Of a stretch of DNA of 64,000 nt, positions 35,760-47,160 are shown one piece after another. The notes under the pieces are model-generated. The model did no database searches. It was not told the origin of the DNA and worked only from the letters and a program-made list of their open reading frames with translations. Origin of the DNA: Ophioderma brevispina (taxonomy: Eukaryota; Echinodermata; Ophiuroidea; Amphilepidida; Ophiodermatidae); assembly GCA_023653785.1 (NCBI GenBank), contig JAMKCH010058417.1:62001-126000 (forward strand), in the 5' to 3' direction. The position numbers and the translations under genes are program-made. Each line of letters starts with the position of its first letter. Position 1 is the stretch's first letter.

Positions 35760-36110
35760 ACTGTATGGGTGCTCGGTTCAGTCAAGGAATGTGCCATCTG
35801 TGTCTGGGGATAGCATACTGTTCTGGGTTGCTCTGGATTTCAGTCAAGGAGTGTTGCCATCTGTGCTGGGTGCTAGCAATACTGTTCTGGGTGCTCTGGA
35901 TTTCAGTCATCAAGGAGTGTGCCATCTGTGTCTGGGTGCTAAGCAATACTGTTCTGGTGTCTGGATTTCAGTCAAGGAGGGTGCCATCTGTGTCGGGTGC
36001 TAGCAATACTGTTCTGGGTGCTCTGGATTCCAGTCAAGGGTGTGCATCTGTGTCTGGGTGTCTAGAATACTGTTGGGTGCTCTGGATTTGAGTCAAGAGT
36101 TTTGCATCTG
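35760..36110 (+). repeat. Minisatellite, about 63-bp unit, about 5 copies
   Basis: The unit reads GGGTGCTCTGGATTTCAGTC, then AAGGAGTGTGCCATCTGTGT, then CTGGGTGCTAGCAATACTGT. Copies differ by small indels, more on the right. Open frames across it are repeat translations. Confidence 0.85.
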
Positions 36111-36169
36111 AGTCTGTGCAGTTGACATCTCAATTTGAGTGCTTGCCATTTGACTCAGGATGGTTGCTA

Positions 36170-36780
36170 TTTCCTTCAAAGTAATAGTCATCCACCTATA
36201 TCTCTCTGTCAGTCTCACGTATCAAATTTTACTTTTCCGTTTCAGAGTATAAAATCAGCAAGAATCTGTTAGAATCATGATTTTTGTGTTGATATCATGC
36301 TAGAAAAAGAATAAAAAGTCCATAAAATAGCTAAAATGGAGCGTAAAATCCTAGGCTAAAATTCCAATGGTAATATTTTTGACGCTTTATTTAAATCCCT
36401 CTTGTTTTTGAGCTGCGAAGCAAGCTCCTACAAATCGCCCAGAAACTCTATTAGTTAGTGTGTTCGTTCGTTCGTTACAGTAACAATAAAATGATGTATC
36501 CATTGATGCTCAGTTTACAGCTGTCCCGGTAATTTATTTCCAATCGGCACGAACACGCATATTTTCGCTGATTACCAATACAAAAAAAAGATAGCGATTT
36601 GGTGGACGCTGTTTCGGACCTACCAAGCTTAGGTCAAAGTTCCTAATTAATATTCTATTACCTCTGCTGCCCATTATTGAGAATGCAGCATTCTGATTGG
36701 TCAGTTTACTGCCCATTATTCTGCAATAATGGGTCGCCAATGCATTTCTTATTAAATGAAGCTGTTTTCGGTAATAGAAT
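36170..36780. other. No supported gene; dispersed 40-bp repeat
   Basis: 36541-36580 (CAATCGGCACGAACACGCAT, then ATTTTCGCTGATTACCAATA) recurs at 50420-50458 with few changes. Nothing else recognised. Confidence 0.5.
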
Positions 36781-36781
36781 A

Positions 36782-36940
36782 GAAATAAAGGGTTTGCAGT
36801 GTCATGTATGGGTTCATAATGTATCCTCGGCCAGAAAAACTTTCAAATAATGGGCTCGGCTGCGCCTCGCCCATTATTTAGTTTTTCTGACCTCGGACAC
36901 ATTATTCGCCCATAAATGACACTGGAAACCCTTTCTTTCT
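36782..36940. repeat. Hairpin/foldback element with 75-bp arms
   Basis: AAAGGGTTTGCAGTGTCATG on the left is the inverted partner of ATGACACTGGAAACCCTTTC on the right. The arms meet at the centre TAATGGGCTCGGCTGCGCCT, followed by CGCCCATTATT. Flanking ATTCTATTACC near 36652 and GGTAATAGAATAG near 36770 suggest it is part of a larger MITE. Confidence 0.7.
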
Positions 36941-36944
36941 TAAT

Positions 36945-37800
36945 TAGAAGTAGAACTGTGCAATATTACTGTGATAAAAACATCACACTCGTCGTAGCAT
37001 TTCATACCGCCATATTGGAAAATTGATTCTATTTTATCATAGCAACGGTAAACCTTCTGAACAAAACACATACCTGACGATGTTCTTGGATGTCAAAGGA
37101 TCATTTTATAAGCGAGGGTCGCCAGGCGAAATCGTCGACAAAGTGCTTTTTACATGCTGTCATGTTTACGTATGCTGGACACTTCGGTGACAGGTCAATT
37201 CGGCAACAATAAACCAATTCGGCGACACCAATTCGGCAACAAGCCAATTCGGCAACATTTTATATGGGGAATCTTCTGCATGTGTGAGCTCGCGATACGG
37301 AAATATTGCTTGTTATTTTCTGTTCGTCTTTTCTTGTGTATAATTTTGGTGTATTATAGTAATTTTACACAATAGTGTTAGCCTCTTTTACCAGTCGTTT
37401 TTGTAATAAAAAATACCAGTGAATTCTAACTTTTGATACCAAAGGGATACAGACTCATTGCTTGTGATGTTCCTCTTTCCTTGTGTACAATTTTGGTGTA
37501 TTGTAGTAATTTTACGAAAGGGATTTTAATCATTCACCCTATTAAATCTTAGGGATAAATGATGTTTTGCTTGGATATTAAGAGCAAAATCTGCGAAAAT
37601 GTGCCCCAATTTGGTCGACCAATATTAATTTTGAACTCCCGCAAACTCACATGCTATTGGTTCACAGCTTCCGAGACAGTCTCGGTCTTGTTTTAATTGT
37701 TATTAGTTAGGGTGCGATCAAAGAATAAAGCCCCTCGGGGTATATTTTTGTCTCTCCCTATTCAGATAAATACACATTGTTCGCTTTCTATAGTCATAGT
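36945..37800. other. No supported gene; short ATTCGGCAAC repeats
   Basis: At 37196-37257 the 10-mer ATTCGGCAAC (or ATTCGGCGAC) occurs four times at about 16-bp spacing. Otherwise nothing is recognised. Confidence 0.5.
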
Positions 37801-37860
37801 ATAATCATAATAATACCGGTGGTCTGTCTGCGAGTGTGTCTGTCTGTCTGCGTCTATTTT

Positions 37861-38655
37861 CTCGGAGACCGAGGGTAGCACGTTCCTGAAACTTGGTGGG
37901 TGGGTGCCCCTTGCCATTCTGAAGACTGAGTTTGTATTGGTTAGTGAATCAAAGGTCATCGGGGTCATTCAAGGTCAAATAAGATCAAATGGGCAGCGTT
38001 TTTTTTCCTCGGAGACCGAGGGTCGCACGTTCCTGAAACTTGGTGGGTATGTGCCCCTTGACCTTCCGAAGAGCGAGTTTGTATTGGTTAGTGGATCAAA
38101 GGTCATCAGGGGTCATTCAAGGTCAAAGGAGATCAAATGGGGTAAACGTTGGTGTATGGATATGAAACTTGGAGGGTGGGGTCGATTGTTGATGCCAAAA
38201 ATTTTAAAGGTCACGACAAGGTCATTAGGGGTCATTCAAGGTCAAAGGAGGTCAAATGAGATTTTCTCAGAGACCGAGGGTCGCACGTTCCTGAAACTTG
38301 GTGGGTGGGTGACCCTTGACCGTCCGAAGACCGAGTTTGTATTGGTTAGTGGATCAAAGGTCATCAGGGGTCATTCAAGGTCAAAGGAGGTCTAATGGGG
38401 TAAACGTTGGTGTATGGATATGAAACTTGGAGGGTGGGGTCGATTGTTGATACCGAAAATGTTAAAGGTCACGACAAGGTCATTAGGGGTCGTTCAAGGT
38501 CAAAGGAGGTCAAAAGGAGTCAACTTTGGTGTATCCAGACGAAACCTGGTGGTCAGGGTCGATTGTTGATGCCAAAAATTTTAAAGGTCACGTCCAATTT
38601 CATCAGGCGTCATTCAAGGTTAAAGGAACCGCGAAACCTGAGGGTCATTCAAGCC
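37861..38655 (+). repeat. Higher-order tandem array rich in AGGTCA half-sites
   Basis: Two modules alternate. Module A starts CTCGGAGACCGAGGGTCGCA (37861, 38008, 38266). Module B starts GTAAACGTTGGTGTATGGAT (38142, 38400, and a diverged one at about 38519). A plus B repeats with a 258-bp period. Each module ends in a cluster such as TCAAAGGTCATCAGGGGTCA followed by TTCAAGGTCAAAGGAGGTCA. At least 15 exact AGGTCA hexamers lie between 37950 and 38600, five of them in the extended form TCAAGGTCA. The 163-codon frame across it is a translation of the repeat. Confidence 0.85.
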
Positions 38656-38861
38656 AGTGATCGCGAAACCCAGGTGATCGCGAAATAATACTATATTATT
38701 GTATTATTTTCTCATACAATATTTAACTTTATAATCATTATATACTTGCAATATATTGTTACATCATTCTGATTTGTATCTCATTCTGAATGAATAAATA
38801 ATGAACTTGAAAAAAAAGTTCACTTTTAGAAATAGGTAATTTTTAGAACTCTCTAAAGCCC

Positions 38862-39482
38862 CAGTCACACTGGAGAGGCGATTGTCTGGGATTGCCCGCG
38901 ATTGAGAAATCGTGCGAGCGTCCAGGCCATCGTAAGATTTGGTGTCAATCGTGTGTAGCAGTCACACTATAAAATTCATCATCTATCATTGCATACGATA
39001 ATGGCACAGAAACAAAAACCGAAACAAAAACAAGACTAGTGGCACAACAGTGGCACAACAGTCCTTGGTGGTGACACGTTGGTGCACAACGGTCCTCACA
39101 TAGCGCGCGATTGGTCTCTTCTATATACGTGAGATTAATCGCAGACACTCGCAGGATAGTCGTACCTAGTCTGCCCACAATAGTGCTATTCAATCGCACC
39201 ACTCTAAACAATGACCAATCGTACGATAGTCGGCGACTACATACGACTTGACGTGCCACAAATCGAACGACCAAATGCGATTGTAGGCGATTGTATGTGA
39301 CGGTCAAACCTTGGTTCAATCGCAGAAAGGTTTTTGAACATGACCGAAAACCTCTCTGCGACAGGAGGGACATATGCGACTACCTGCCACAGCCCGTGAT
39401 CGTCGCCGATCAGTGGCACACCTTTTTTAAGATTGCCGAAGATGATTCTAGTTGTAACCTGTCGTATCTCCCAGTGTGACTG
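38862..39482. mobile_element. MITE with CAGTCACACTGG ends
   Basis: The left end CAGTCACACTGGAGA and the right end TCTCCCAGTGTGACTG are inverted repeats, 621 bp apart. The body is unusually dense in CGATT/AATCG-type pentamers. No target duplication was identified with confidence, and there is no transposase. Confidence 0.65.
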
Positions 39483-39484
39483 TT

Positions 39485-40330
39485 AAGTAACAATGTACCT
39501 GGAGTGGCGAACAAAGATGGGCATTGCTGAAGCCAAGTCACCCACTTTTTTTTTGGTACGAGGAACAGTGAGGATCGTCTTGTCATCTTCAGACCGAAGC
39601 CTGGCCTGCCAGCAGAAATATACAAAGAGAGGTATTCGGACAAGTATGATGGCCATTGTCCGGAAATACCCTTGTAGGTGTAGCGGGTTTCGGGGACGCC
39701 GCACCTCCGTCAATGGACCGGTTGGTCTGGGAAAGTTATAGGGGCCGAACTCTATATATAACCCACACCAAAGCATCCCAAATGGTTTGTGGTTTGCACT
39801 CCGTATTGCTGTAATTGTTCCCGGCCGAACAAAGTTCGGAAGGGGCACTCATAAAATGGGCTCCGTCCGTATGTCCATGAGAAAAATGTTAACTCTGGAA
39901 TGTCCGTGACAAAATGTTAACTGGAATGTCCGCGAGAAAAATGTTAACTCTGGAACATTTGGTCATATCTTTTTTCCTAAATGATCTAGAGTAGCCAACT
40001 CGGGTATATTAAAGTAGGGCACAAGCCCCTACTAACCATGTAAATTAGTCCCCCCCCCCAGGGACCTCCCTGGGTCTGACAGGGGGTAGAGAAAATATAA
40101 AAATAGGTCAATATTGCACAAAAAGGGTCAACATTTGGCCATATCTTTTTTCCTGATTGAGCTAGAGTAGCCAACTTGGGTATATTGTAGAAGGTCACAA
40201 TCCCCTACTAACTATGTAATTCATTCCCCTGGGGTCCCTCTCTTAGGAAAATGCCCAAAAAGTAAACATTTCAACAAACAAGGTTAACATTTGGACATCT
40301 TATTTGGTGTTGACCGATTTGACCCTTGAC
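39485..40330. other. No supported gene; short internal repeats
   Basis: Contains short repeats such as GAGAAAAATGTTAACTCTGG (near 39879 and 39932) and CATATCTTTTTTCCT (39964 and 40140). Chance frames only. Confidence 0.45.
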
Positions 40331-40339
40331 CTATAGAGT

Positions 40340-40622
40340 TATTTTTGTCTCGCCTGAACTTTGTTCAGCAGAGACTTAGTAATCACTTGTCTGTCTGCCT
40401 TTCTGTCTGCTGTCTTCTGTCCCGTTCCGTCCTGTTACTGCTTGTGTACGATCTGGAGTTCCGTAAAAGCTACGTGATGTAAGCGAAATGATTGTGGCGA
40501 TTTCCTGATGGCAGCATAATAATAATTAGGCAACAGCGCAGTGAGCGACCCTCGGGCCGGAGTCTGGCGCTTTAATAAATGTCCATTAATTATTATTATT
40601 ATTATTATTATATTATGTAACT
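40340..40622 (+). repeat. Retroposon-like repeat with ATT tail
   Basis: Starts near TTGTCTCGCCTGAACTTTGT and ends GGCGCTTTAATAAATGTCCA followed by ATT repeats. The end resembles that of the SINE at 2069-2420 (GCGCTAATAAATCTCTGAA plus ATT). No pol III boxes were found, so the class is uncertain. Confidence 0.4.
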
Positions 40623-40639
40623 TGGTGGAAAGAAGCAGG

Positions 40640-41165
40640 TTTTGGGCAAATTAGGTATGCAAAGGAGCTAATTAATATGCAAACATCAGCGTAATTGTTA
40701 TATTTTTGAAAAGGTATGTCGGATACACAAGATTCCTTCGCTGCATGAAAGCCCTATCACGGCGCACATATTTTTTGTCATTTGAAATGTGGTATATCCA
40801 GCTTAGGTATGCAAATGAGCTAATTAAATATGCATAATTGTGGGTAAAGCGGAAACGGACATCGGATAGGCACAATTCCTTCACTACATGTTAAGACTAG
40901 TCTGCCATACATCTTTTGTGTGAATTCAGAATTAGGTCAAAGTGCATGTGGGCCAATTAAAGGGGCATTTTGTGATGCAGTTGATCTAATTAAATATGCT
41001 TAATTGCTGTATCGCTGAAACTGTACATTGGAATATGCAAAGTTCCTGTGCTGCATGAAAGACTACTATGCCATACATCTTTTGTGTGAATCAGAATTAG
41101 GTCAAAGTGCATGTGGGCCAATTAAAGGGGCATTTTGTGATGCAGTTGATCTAATTAAATATTGA
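40640..41165 (+). repeat. Tandem repeat, about 166-bp unit, about 3 copies
   Basis: CATACATCTTTTGTGTGAAT at 40906 recurs at 41072. The following AATTAGGTCAAAGTGCATGT and GATGCAGTTGATCTAATTAA are shared too. An older copy upstream shares ATGCAAATGAGCTAATTAA. The units include the octamer ATGCAAAT (40808 region). Confidence 0.75.
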
Positions 41166-41201
41166 CGTAATTGGCGTCCAGTTATGCTGATGAAAACGGT
41201 T

Positions 41202-41352
41202 GTTGGGGAGGGGTGGGGTGTTGGGGAGGGGTGGGGTGTTGGGGAGGGGTGGGGTGTTGGGGAGGGGTGGGGTGTTGGGGGAGGGGTGGGGTGTTGGGGA
41301 GGGGTGGGGTGTTGGGGGAGGGGAGGGGTGGGGTGTTGGGGAGGGGTGGGTG
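41202..41352 (+). repeat. G-rich 18-bp minisatellite (G-quadruplex prone)
   Basis: About eight copies of GTTGGGGAGGGGTGGGGT, with slight length variation in the right half. Every unit has three runs of four G. Frames across it (VGEGWG or HPTPPQ repeats) are not genes. Confidence 0.9.
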
Positions 41353-41639
41353 TGCATGGGGGGTTATATGCAATCCTCACTGTACCTGCCTTGCACAACT
41401 TTTTGGGGACAACCCTCTTTCATATAGTTGCACTCTGGTGTGCATCTTGGTCTTACAGCTATGTGCGACAGCAGGCGAGTTTGGCAAGTTATGGATGGAG
41501 TTCATCGACGTGTTATGCTTTTTCGAGCGATTTTTTGGTGAGTTATGGATACAGTTTAGCAAAAATGTCAAAAGAAATTACAGCAATACTAAGTGTAAAC
41601 CACAAACCAATTTGGGTGCTTTGATGTGGATCGGTCATG

Positions 41640-41890
41640 GGTGTTCCCATGACCCACATACGACCTCGTCCTCGTTCATTATTCATACCAAAATAAATCA
41701 GAAATAACCCTTCCAGTGAAGTTGATTCTGTCAACGCCACGGTTTTGGAATAAGAAAATATTCCATGACACGATATTTTTAAAATCCTAATTTTTCGTCA
41801 AGATTTCGCTTTTACGTGTTCAACCAATGGTGACGTCTGAAATTTTGATTTCTTGGCCGCCTCCCCTGTTCAGACTGAAGGGGAAAGGTG
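41640..41890 (+). repeat. Dispersed repeat, also at 44905-45140
   Basis: CATACGACCTCGTCCTCGTT near 41656 and CAGAAATAACCCTT near 41699 match AATACGACCTCGTCCTCGTT near 44915 and CGGAAATAACCCTT near 44961. A further resemblance (GGTGACGTC, GGCGACGTC) follows in both copies. Confidence 0.55.
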
Positions 41891-41922
41891 ATTAGCGCCA
41901 CCACTTGTGACGCTATAATAAT

Positions 41923-42337
41923 CGGGGTATGACCGAGCTGCTTGATTTATTTGGCATTGGGGATTTCCAAAGGTAATTTTGTGAACTGCTACGTGCATTT
42001 ACTATAGTCATCTCTGTCCTCAGTTCATACTTACAAAATCTCCTCATAATCCTTGTTCAATACATCTTAAGAATATCATGAAATTAATGAATCACTTCAA
42101 AATCCTCGTGTAGTGGATAACCCGCGTACAAATAGTGTAATTGTTCCAATAAGGTTCATTTAGATTTAAATACGATATTCGTGACCAGGCCTAGTCCTTA
42201 GTCAAGTTTGTGTGTAACCGTTCGATAATGTGTAGTGCCCCTCCTTAAAAAAAAACAGCACTCGGGTTACGCCGGAAGTTGAGGGGCCGTTTTTGGAATT
42301 CGCTATTGCTGTTAGGTGGCATGTCCTAGTACCCCTG
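41923..42337 (+). mobile_element. hAT-like MITE, CAGGGGG family, copy 2 (diverged)
   Basis: It aligns with 46247-46681 along its length: GGCATTGGGGATTTCC, CGTGCATTTACTAT, TCATTTAGATTTAAAT, CGTGACCAGGCCT and GCATGTCCTA occur in the same order. The ends are CGGGGTATGAC and ACCCCTG. The flanks ATAATAAT and AAAATTAT agree at 6 of 8 positions, consistent with a decayed 8-bp duplication. Confidence 0.65.
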
Positions 42338-45300
42338 AAAATTATCGGGCCACGCCAACCTGAATTCAAATCGGCGTCAACATCCGGCGTAACCGGTGCT
42401 AGTCTTTTTCAAAACCTTTGCAGTGATGCAAAGTTTTTAGAAACTTGGCGTGTTAATGCTAAATCTTCTTTTGCACCACGTTTCTAAACACCGGTGTAAG
42501 TGATCGATTGTATGCTTAATTTTGCAGAAACTACAATTGGATTGACAAATTCCTCTTAATATTAAGTTTACCAATGGGGTTTCAACTCCCGTAGTGCCCA
42601 GGGGGGGGGGGTGTCCTGCCCCGGTATGCCCCCTAAGGAAACCACTTTCCCGTGGTGAATTTGCACGAAATTTATACCATATGTCAAGGGTTATAAGACA
42701 AAATGAAAATTTTGTTATTTGGCTTACACGTATTAGGGGCAAAACATGTTTCCAAACACGCAAAATTTGGCAAAAAGAATGGAAATTCAAATGTGCCGTT
42801 GGTGCTTACATCAAACTTTTTGAAAACTTATTTTATTGATATTACCTAGAAGACCCAACATTATAGTATTCAAAACACAACTTGCACGTTTAGGGAATCC
42901 TGTATTTTTTTACGGGTGTTTTTTGCAAATCACGGCACTTTGTACCCTAACTGCTCAACGCTACGATGAACTGTTTGTTTCACATCAGCACATAAAGGGT
43001 TTCTTATAATTATTTACTCTATATGTCACTGTAAATAAAGTGTTTAGAAATATGACAAGACCATTATAGGCACTTATACGGTTAGACTATTATAACTTGG
43101 TCACGGATATCGCTGAAATTTAGGTTATGTTCAACGGATGTTTGCCTGCAGGTATTGCACCCACCCTTCATTATTTAATTTAAACCGTATCCTATTTCAA
43201 CCTGACCCTAATCCTAAACTACTCTTACGTGTTATACTCTTAACCCTTAGGCTAAATTACAGGCACCCTTGGTAGAAAAAATTATGCTGGAAAAAGTTGG
43301 TCCAGCTTAAAGAGACATGAGGAGATTTCCAGAAGAAGCGCCCCCAATTTGTGTCGAACCCCGGTTTTGCATATTTGGAATTCTACCCATGTATTAGATG
43401 ATCACACCTGCATGAATAATCCGAATACGCCGCCTTTATGTAATAAGATGATTTTGTAATTGCCGTCGTGCAACGACAGAATTCAAAGCATGGTTTCCCA
43501 CTCACGCACCTTGCCCCAACAACAGCCGCGAAATGAATGTTGGGGGAGTTTTTGTTGTGGAGATGTGTTGATTTTGTTATTGTGTGTTACGATTTAACGA
43601 TACAGAAAAGTTTCAAAACAAGGTTTGCGGTTTTCTTTTGTACGTGTTTTTTGTCCAATTAACCTTTGGAACGTTCTCCGTAGGTGGTCTACAACCGATC
43701 CAGTGAAATTGAAATAATTTTAGTAATTGGACGTGTGTCATTGATATGTGATATACAGAGGGCAAACTAAAAAAGGTTTACAAAAATTCCTAAATTACTT
43801 GGATGTGTGTTTGAATTTGAACGATTGTCTGAAATTCTGATATCCAAAAGGACATATAAAAGTATGCAGATTTGAAATGTTACAATATCTACACATTTCG
43901 CTACTGCACGCATCATTACCTTATAAAATTGTTTTGTTGTGTATTCGATCCATAGTTTAGCACAACGTACTCATTTTAGTCCAATTCTGATAGTTGCACA
44001 GCACTATAAATTCGTCATTCGGAACACCGACAGAAGTACCCGGTCATAAGTAACTCGGTTAGAACTTGAAATCACGACTTATTCATTAATCCACTTAACA
44101 ATTGCACGGAGATTCACTGGAGTCTTAATAAAAATAGCCCCAAACGCTTTATTTATGTAAACAGACATAGAGAGAGAGGTTAGACCGTGAAATATGTCAC
44201 CTTATATGGAATAAGTTACTTATGGTTGCGCGCAGAAAGAAGCACAATACCAGGCACTTTTAACTGAGCTGGTTGCTGTCTACTGAGTGAGAGCACGGCT
44301 TTAGATAACGCGGTATTCGATAGATTACCTGGATCATAATTTGGAACTCCCTGATTATTACCCCCGGATTGTGGGTATGCTAGTTTAGAAAAAGGTACAC
44401 ATTGTTGTGTGAAACCAAGAGCGATTTCAAGTTTAATCTATCTGTAAATGACCTTAGGCTGGGAGGGTCATTGAGATCTCTTATAAGCCAGTGAAAGTCC
44501 CCAAATCAAACCAGCAATGAAAGATAATTTCTACCATCAATGTCCAAATTAGGAATTCCTCTTCACTGCCAAATACTCCTTGCCTGACGACAAGAGCCAG
44601 CTCAATTCGTTTTCTGGGTGATATCAGCACTTTTGAATTTTGATGTGTATGTCTTTGTGTTTGCAGTAAAACAAAACAATTTCGTTCAATTAGGGACAGA
44701 TCAGTCTTAGGGCCGTAATTCAACAGTCTTTCAAAGGGGTTGGGTTGTTTGAAAGCTATAACAATATTTCTAAATATGTAGAAATACTTTGCATAACTGT
44801 TTTATTAATCCCTGAAATTGCCATGGGGCGCTTTTAGGTAAAGTTGGGTTTTTTAGACATGGCGGCCAAGCCCCAAATATAGCAACTCACCAAAATATCA
44901 GGGTGCTTAACCCACAATACGACCTCGTCCTCGTTATTCGTTATTTCATACAAAACAAATCGGAAATAACCCTTTTTTTAAACAAAATGAAAAAGACCCT
45001 TACAAATTAAATTTAAAAAAAAATTCCTTGACAACATATTAAAAATCAAATTTTTCTCAAGGCTTTTGCTACCGTGTAAACCAGTTTTTGGTTTTTTTTT
45101 TTTTATGCATGGCGACGTCAAAACTGGGATTTTGCCTCTGAGTACCCTAATTTTAATATTCTGGTTTAACACCGCACTTACAAGTTAACCATTAATTCAG
45201 CGATTGCTTAATACGATATACTGCATTAATTCAATGAAGATGAAGTTCGTTTCACTTTGTGTATCTGCATCGATGTCGGGATCGATGTCGGGATCGATGT

Positions 45301-45690
45301 AGTTACAATAGTCTTTATAACTTTAAAGCAGGCCTGTAAATCACACTTTTTAAGTTTACTTAATAAATATTGTTAAAAATGTAGTGTTTTTGTAAATTTT
45401 TATGTCCAGTTTGGAAACCACTTTGATATAGACAGGTAATTGTTGCTCTTCCAATCAGTTTAACATTGACTGATTTTTGTTTTCATTGGGCATTACATTT
45501 GCCTTGCCTATTCTTTTGGTTTCCTATTAATCAATCTTGCTTGTTGTGCATGTTCTCGCTTTGTTCTCTTTGGAATATGAGAAGCCCCTTGGATCGGGTT
45601 TTTATACAACCCTTTCTCTTATCCAGAATTACTTGCTTTTGCTTTGTCAATTGTATGTATTATATATTTATATATTTATGTTTCTGTATT
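42338..45690. other. No supported gene
   Basis: AT-rich, chance frames only. It includes a G run at 42600-42611, a short GCGCCCCCAATTTG motif near 43340 reminiscent of the TTAA-type MITE ends, and the dispersed repeat at 44905-45140. Confidence 0.45.
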
Positions 45691-45785
45691 TTGCAAGTAA
45701 TTCAAATAAATATTATTATTATTATTATTATTATATTATTATTATTATTATTATTATTATATTATATTATTATTATTATACCAGC
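45690..45785 (+). repeat. ATT microsatellite, probable LINE/SINE tail
   Basis: ATT/TTA repeats follow TTGCAAGTAATTCAAATAAA, which resembles a retroposon 3' end with an AATAAA signal. The hydrophobic frames upstream are not supported as genes. Confidence 0.7.
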
Positions 45786-45965
45786 GAAAGTATAATCGTC
45801 AGAGAAAATTGATTCCTCATTTATTGTAAAACTAAAGGTTAAAGGAAAAGAACAGGGCGTTTTATGGCGTCAAAATATATAGCTATATTTCTCTTTCTGA
45901 AACCCAAAATTTATAATCATTATGATAGAGAGGTAATAAAAAATCAGACATATGACAGCAAAAGA

Positions 45966-46055
45966 GAGCTGGAGAAGGGAAAGAGAAATGGGAGAGAGAG
46001 GGGGGAGAGAGAGGGGAGAGATAGTGAGAGAGAGAGTGAGAGAGAGAGAGAGAAG
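45966..46055 (+). repeat. GA-rich microsatellite
   Basis: Imperfect (GA)n with GGGA interruptions. The RERERE-type frame is a repeat translation. Confidence 0.9.
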
Positions 46056-46246
46056 TGCAAAACTGCCAATCATGGTTTCAAATCATTTGTGCCCTATGTG
46101 CGTGTGTTTGAGTAGGTATATAGGGTAAGTGTAGGTAATTGGATACCGTAGAGAATAAAGAACCAATAAGCTGAAAACCAGCCTCCCTGACTGCACTGAC
46201 TGCAATGTTGCTATAGCGCCCTCTATAGTTTGTAACAACGCTCCTG

Positions 46247-46681
46247 CAGGGGGGTAGGACACGATCTGCTCGATTTGCATTGGGGGATTTCCAACTTAAT
46301 CTGTGGCCTGCTCGTGCATTTACTATGGCAGTCTCGGTCCCCAATGACATTAAAAAATCATCTCTTAAAACCCTTTGTTCAAAAGATCTTAGTAATATCA
46401 TGATAAATTATAAAAATTATTTACTTCAATCCGTCGGGGTTAGTGGATTAACCCCGCTGCAAAATAGTGTAATTTCCAATATCGGTCATTTAGATTTAAA
46501 TATTCGTGACCAGGCCTGTCTTTAGTCAAATCTGTGTGTAACCGTTCGATATTCGTCAGAGCGCCCTCCTACCGTTAAGTCTTCCAAACAGACTGCATCC
46601 CAGAAGTTGATGCCGTTTTGAATTTTTTGCTGTTGCGGTTAGGATTGGCATGTCCTACCCCCCCCCCCCCCCCCCCCCCCG
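46247..46681 (+). mobile_element. hAT-like MITE, CAGGGGG family, copy 3
   Basis: 435 bp, beginning CAGGGGGGTAGGACACG and ending GGCATGTCCTA plus 23 C and G. It is flanked by a perfect 8-bp target duplication CGCTCCTG (46239-46246 and 46682-46689). An internal hairpin CGGGGTTAGTGGATTAACCCCG lies near 46436 (split here as CGGGGTTAGTG, GATTAACCCCG). A plus frame shares NDIKKSSLKTLCSKDLSNIM with copy 1. No transposase domain. Confidence 0.75.
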
Positions 46682-46867
46682 CGCTCCTGCAACATTTGCA
46701 ATGCATCAATTTATTGGAGAAAAATTTCCAAACAACACAATGATAAAAAAAACCACAGATTTAGCGTAGCCTCAGTGGGAGCCTCAGTTGATTTCCGTAC
46801 AGTTGATTATCATTCGCCTGAAAAGGTCAGTTTCCGGGGTTCACCACGAGGAGGTTGATAATCTTGA

Positions 46868-47160
46868 ACCCGTTTCAAATTCTCATAAAGGTTTCAAATT
46901 CTCATGAAAGATTTCAAAATCTCATAATGGTTCAGGTTTAAAATTTTCATAGATTTCAAATTATCACAAAGGTTTAAAATCTTCATAAAGGTTTCAAATT
47001 CTCATAAAGGTTTAAAATTCTCATAAAGGTTTCATATCCTTATAAAGGTTTCAAATCATAAAGGTTTCAAATTCTCATAAAGGTTTCAAATCCTCATAAA
47101 GGTTTCATAATCTTTAAAGTTTTCAAATCCTCATAAAGGTTTCTTATTCTTATTCATTGG
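46868..47160 (+). repeat. 19-20 bp tandem array, part 1
   Basis: Degenerate copies of TTTCAAATTCTCATAAAGG, about 14 units, with frequent 1-4 bp indels. The array resumes at 47395. Confidence 0.85.

Noticed and set aside
37904..38395. 163-codon plus frame
   Set aside because: Translation of the 258-bp tandem repeat. The internal period mirrors the DNA repeat and there is no protein family.
41102..41624. Glycine/tryptophan-rich and proline-rich frames
   Set aside because: Translations of the 18-bp G-rich minisatellite on both strands.
45466..45812. Hydrophobic frames ending in poly-Ile/Tyr
   Set aside because: The C-terminal half is the ATT microsatellite and the rest is AT-rich retroposon-tail-like sequence.
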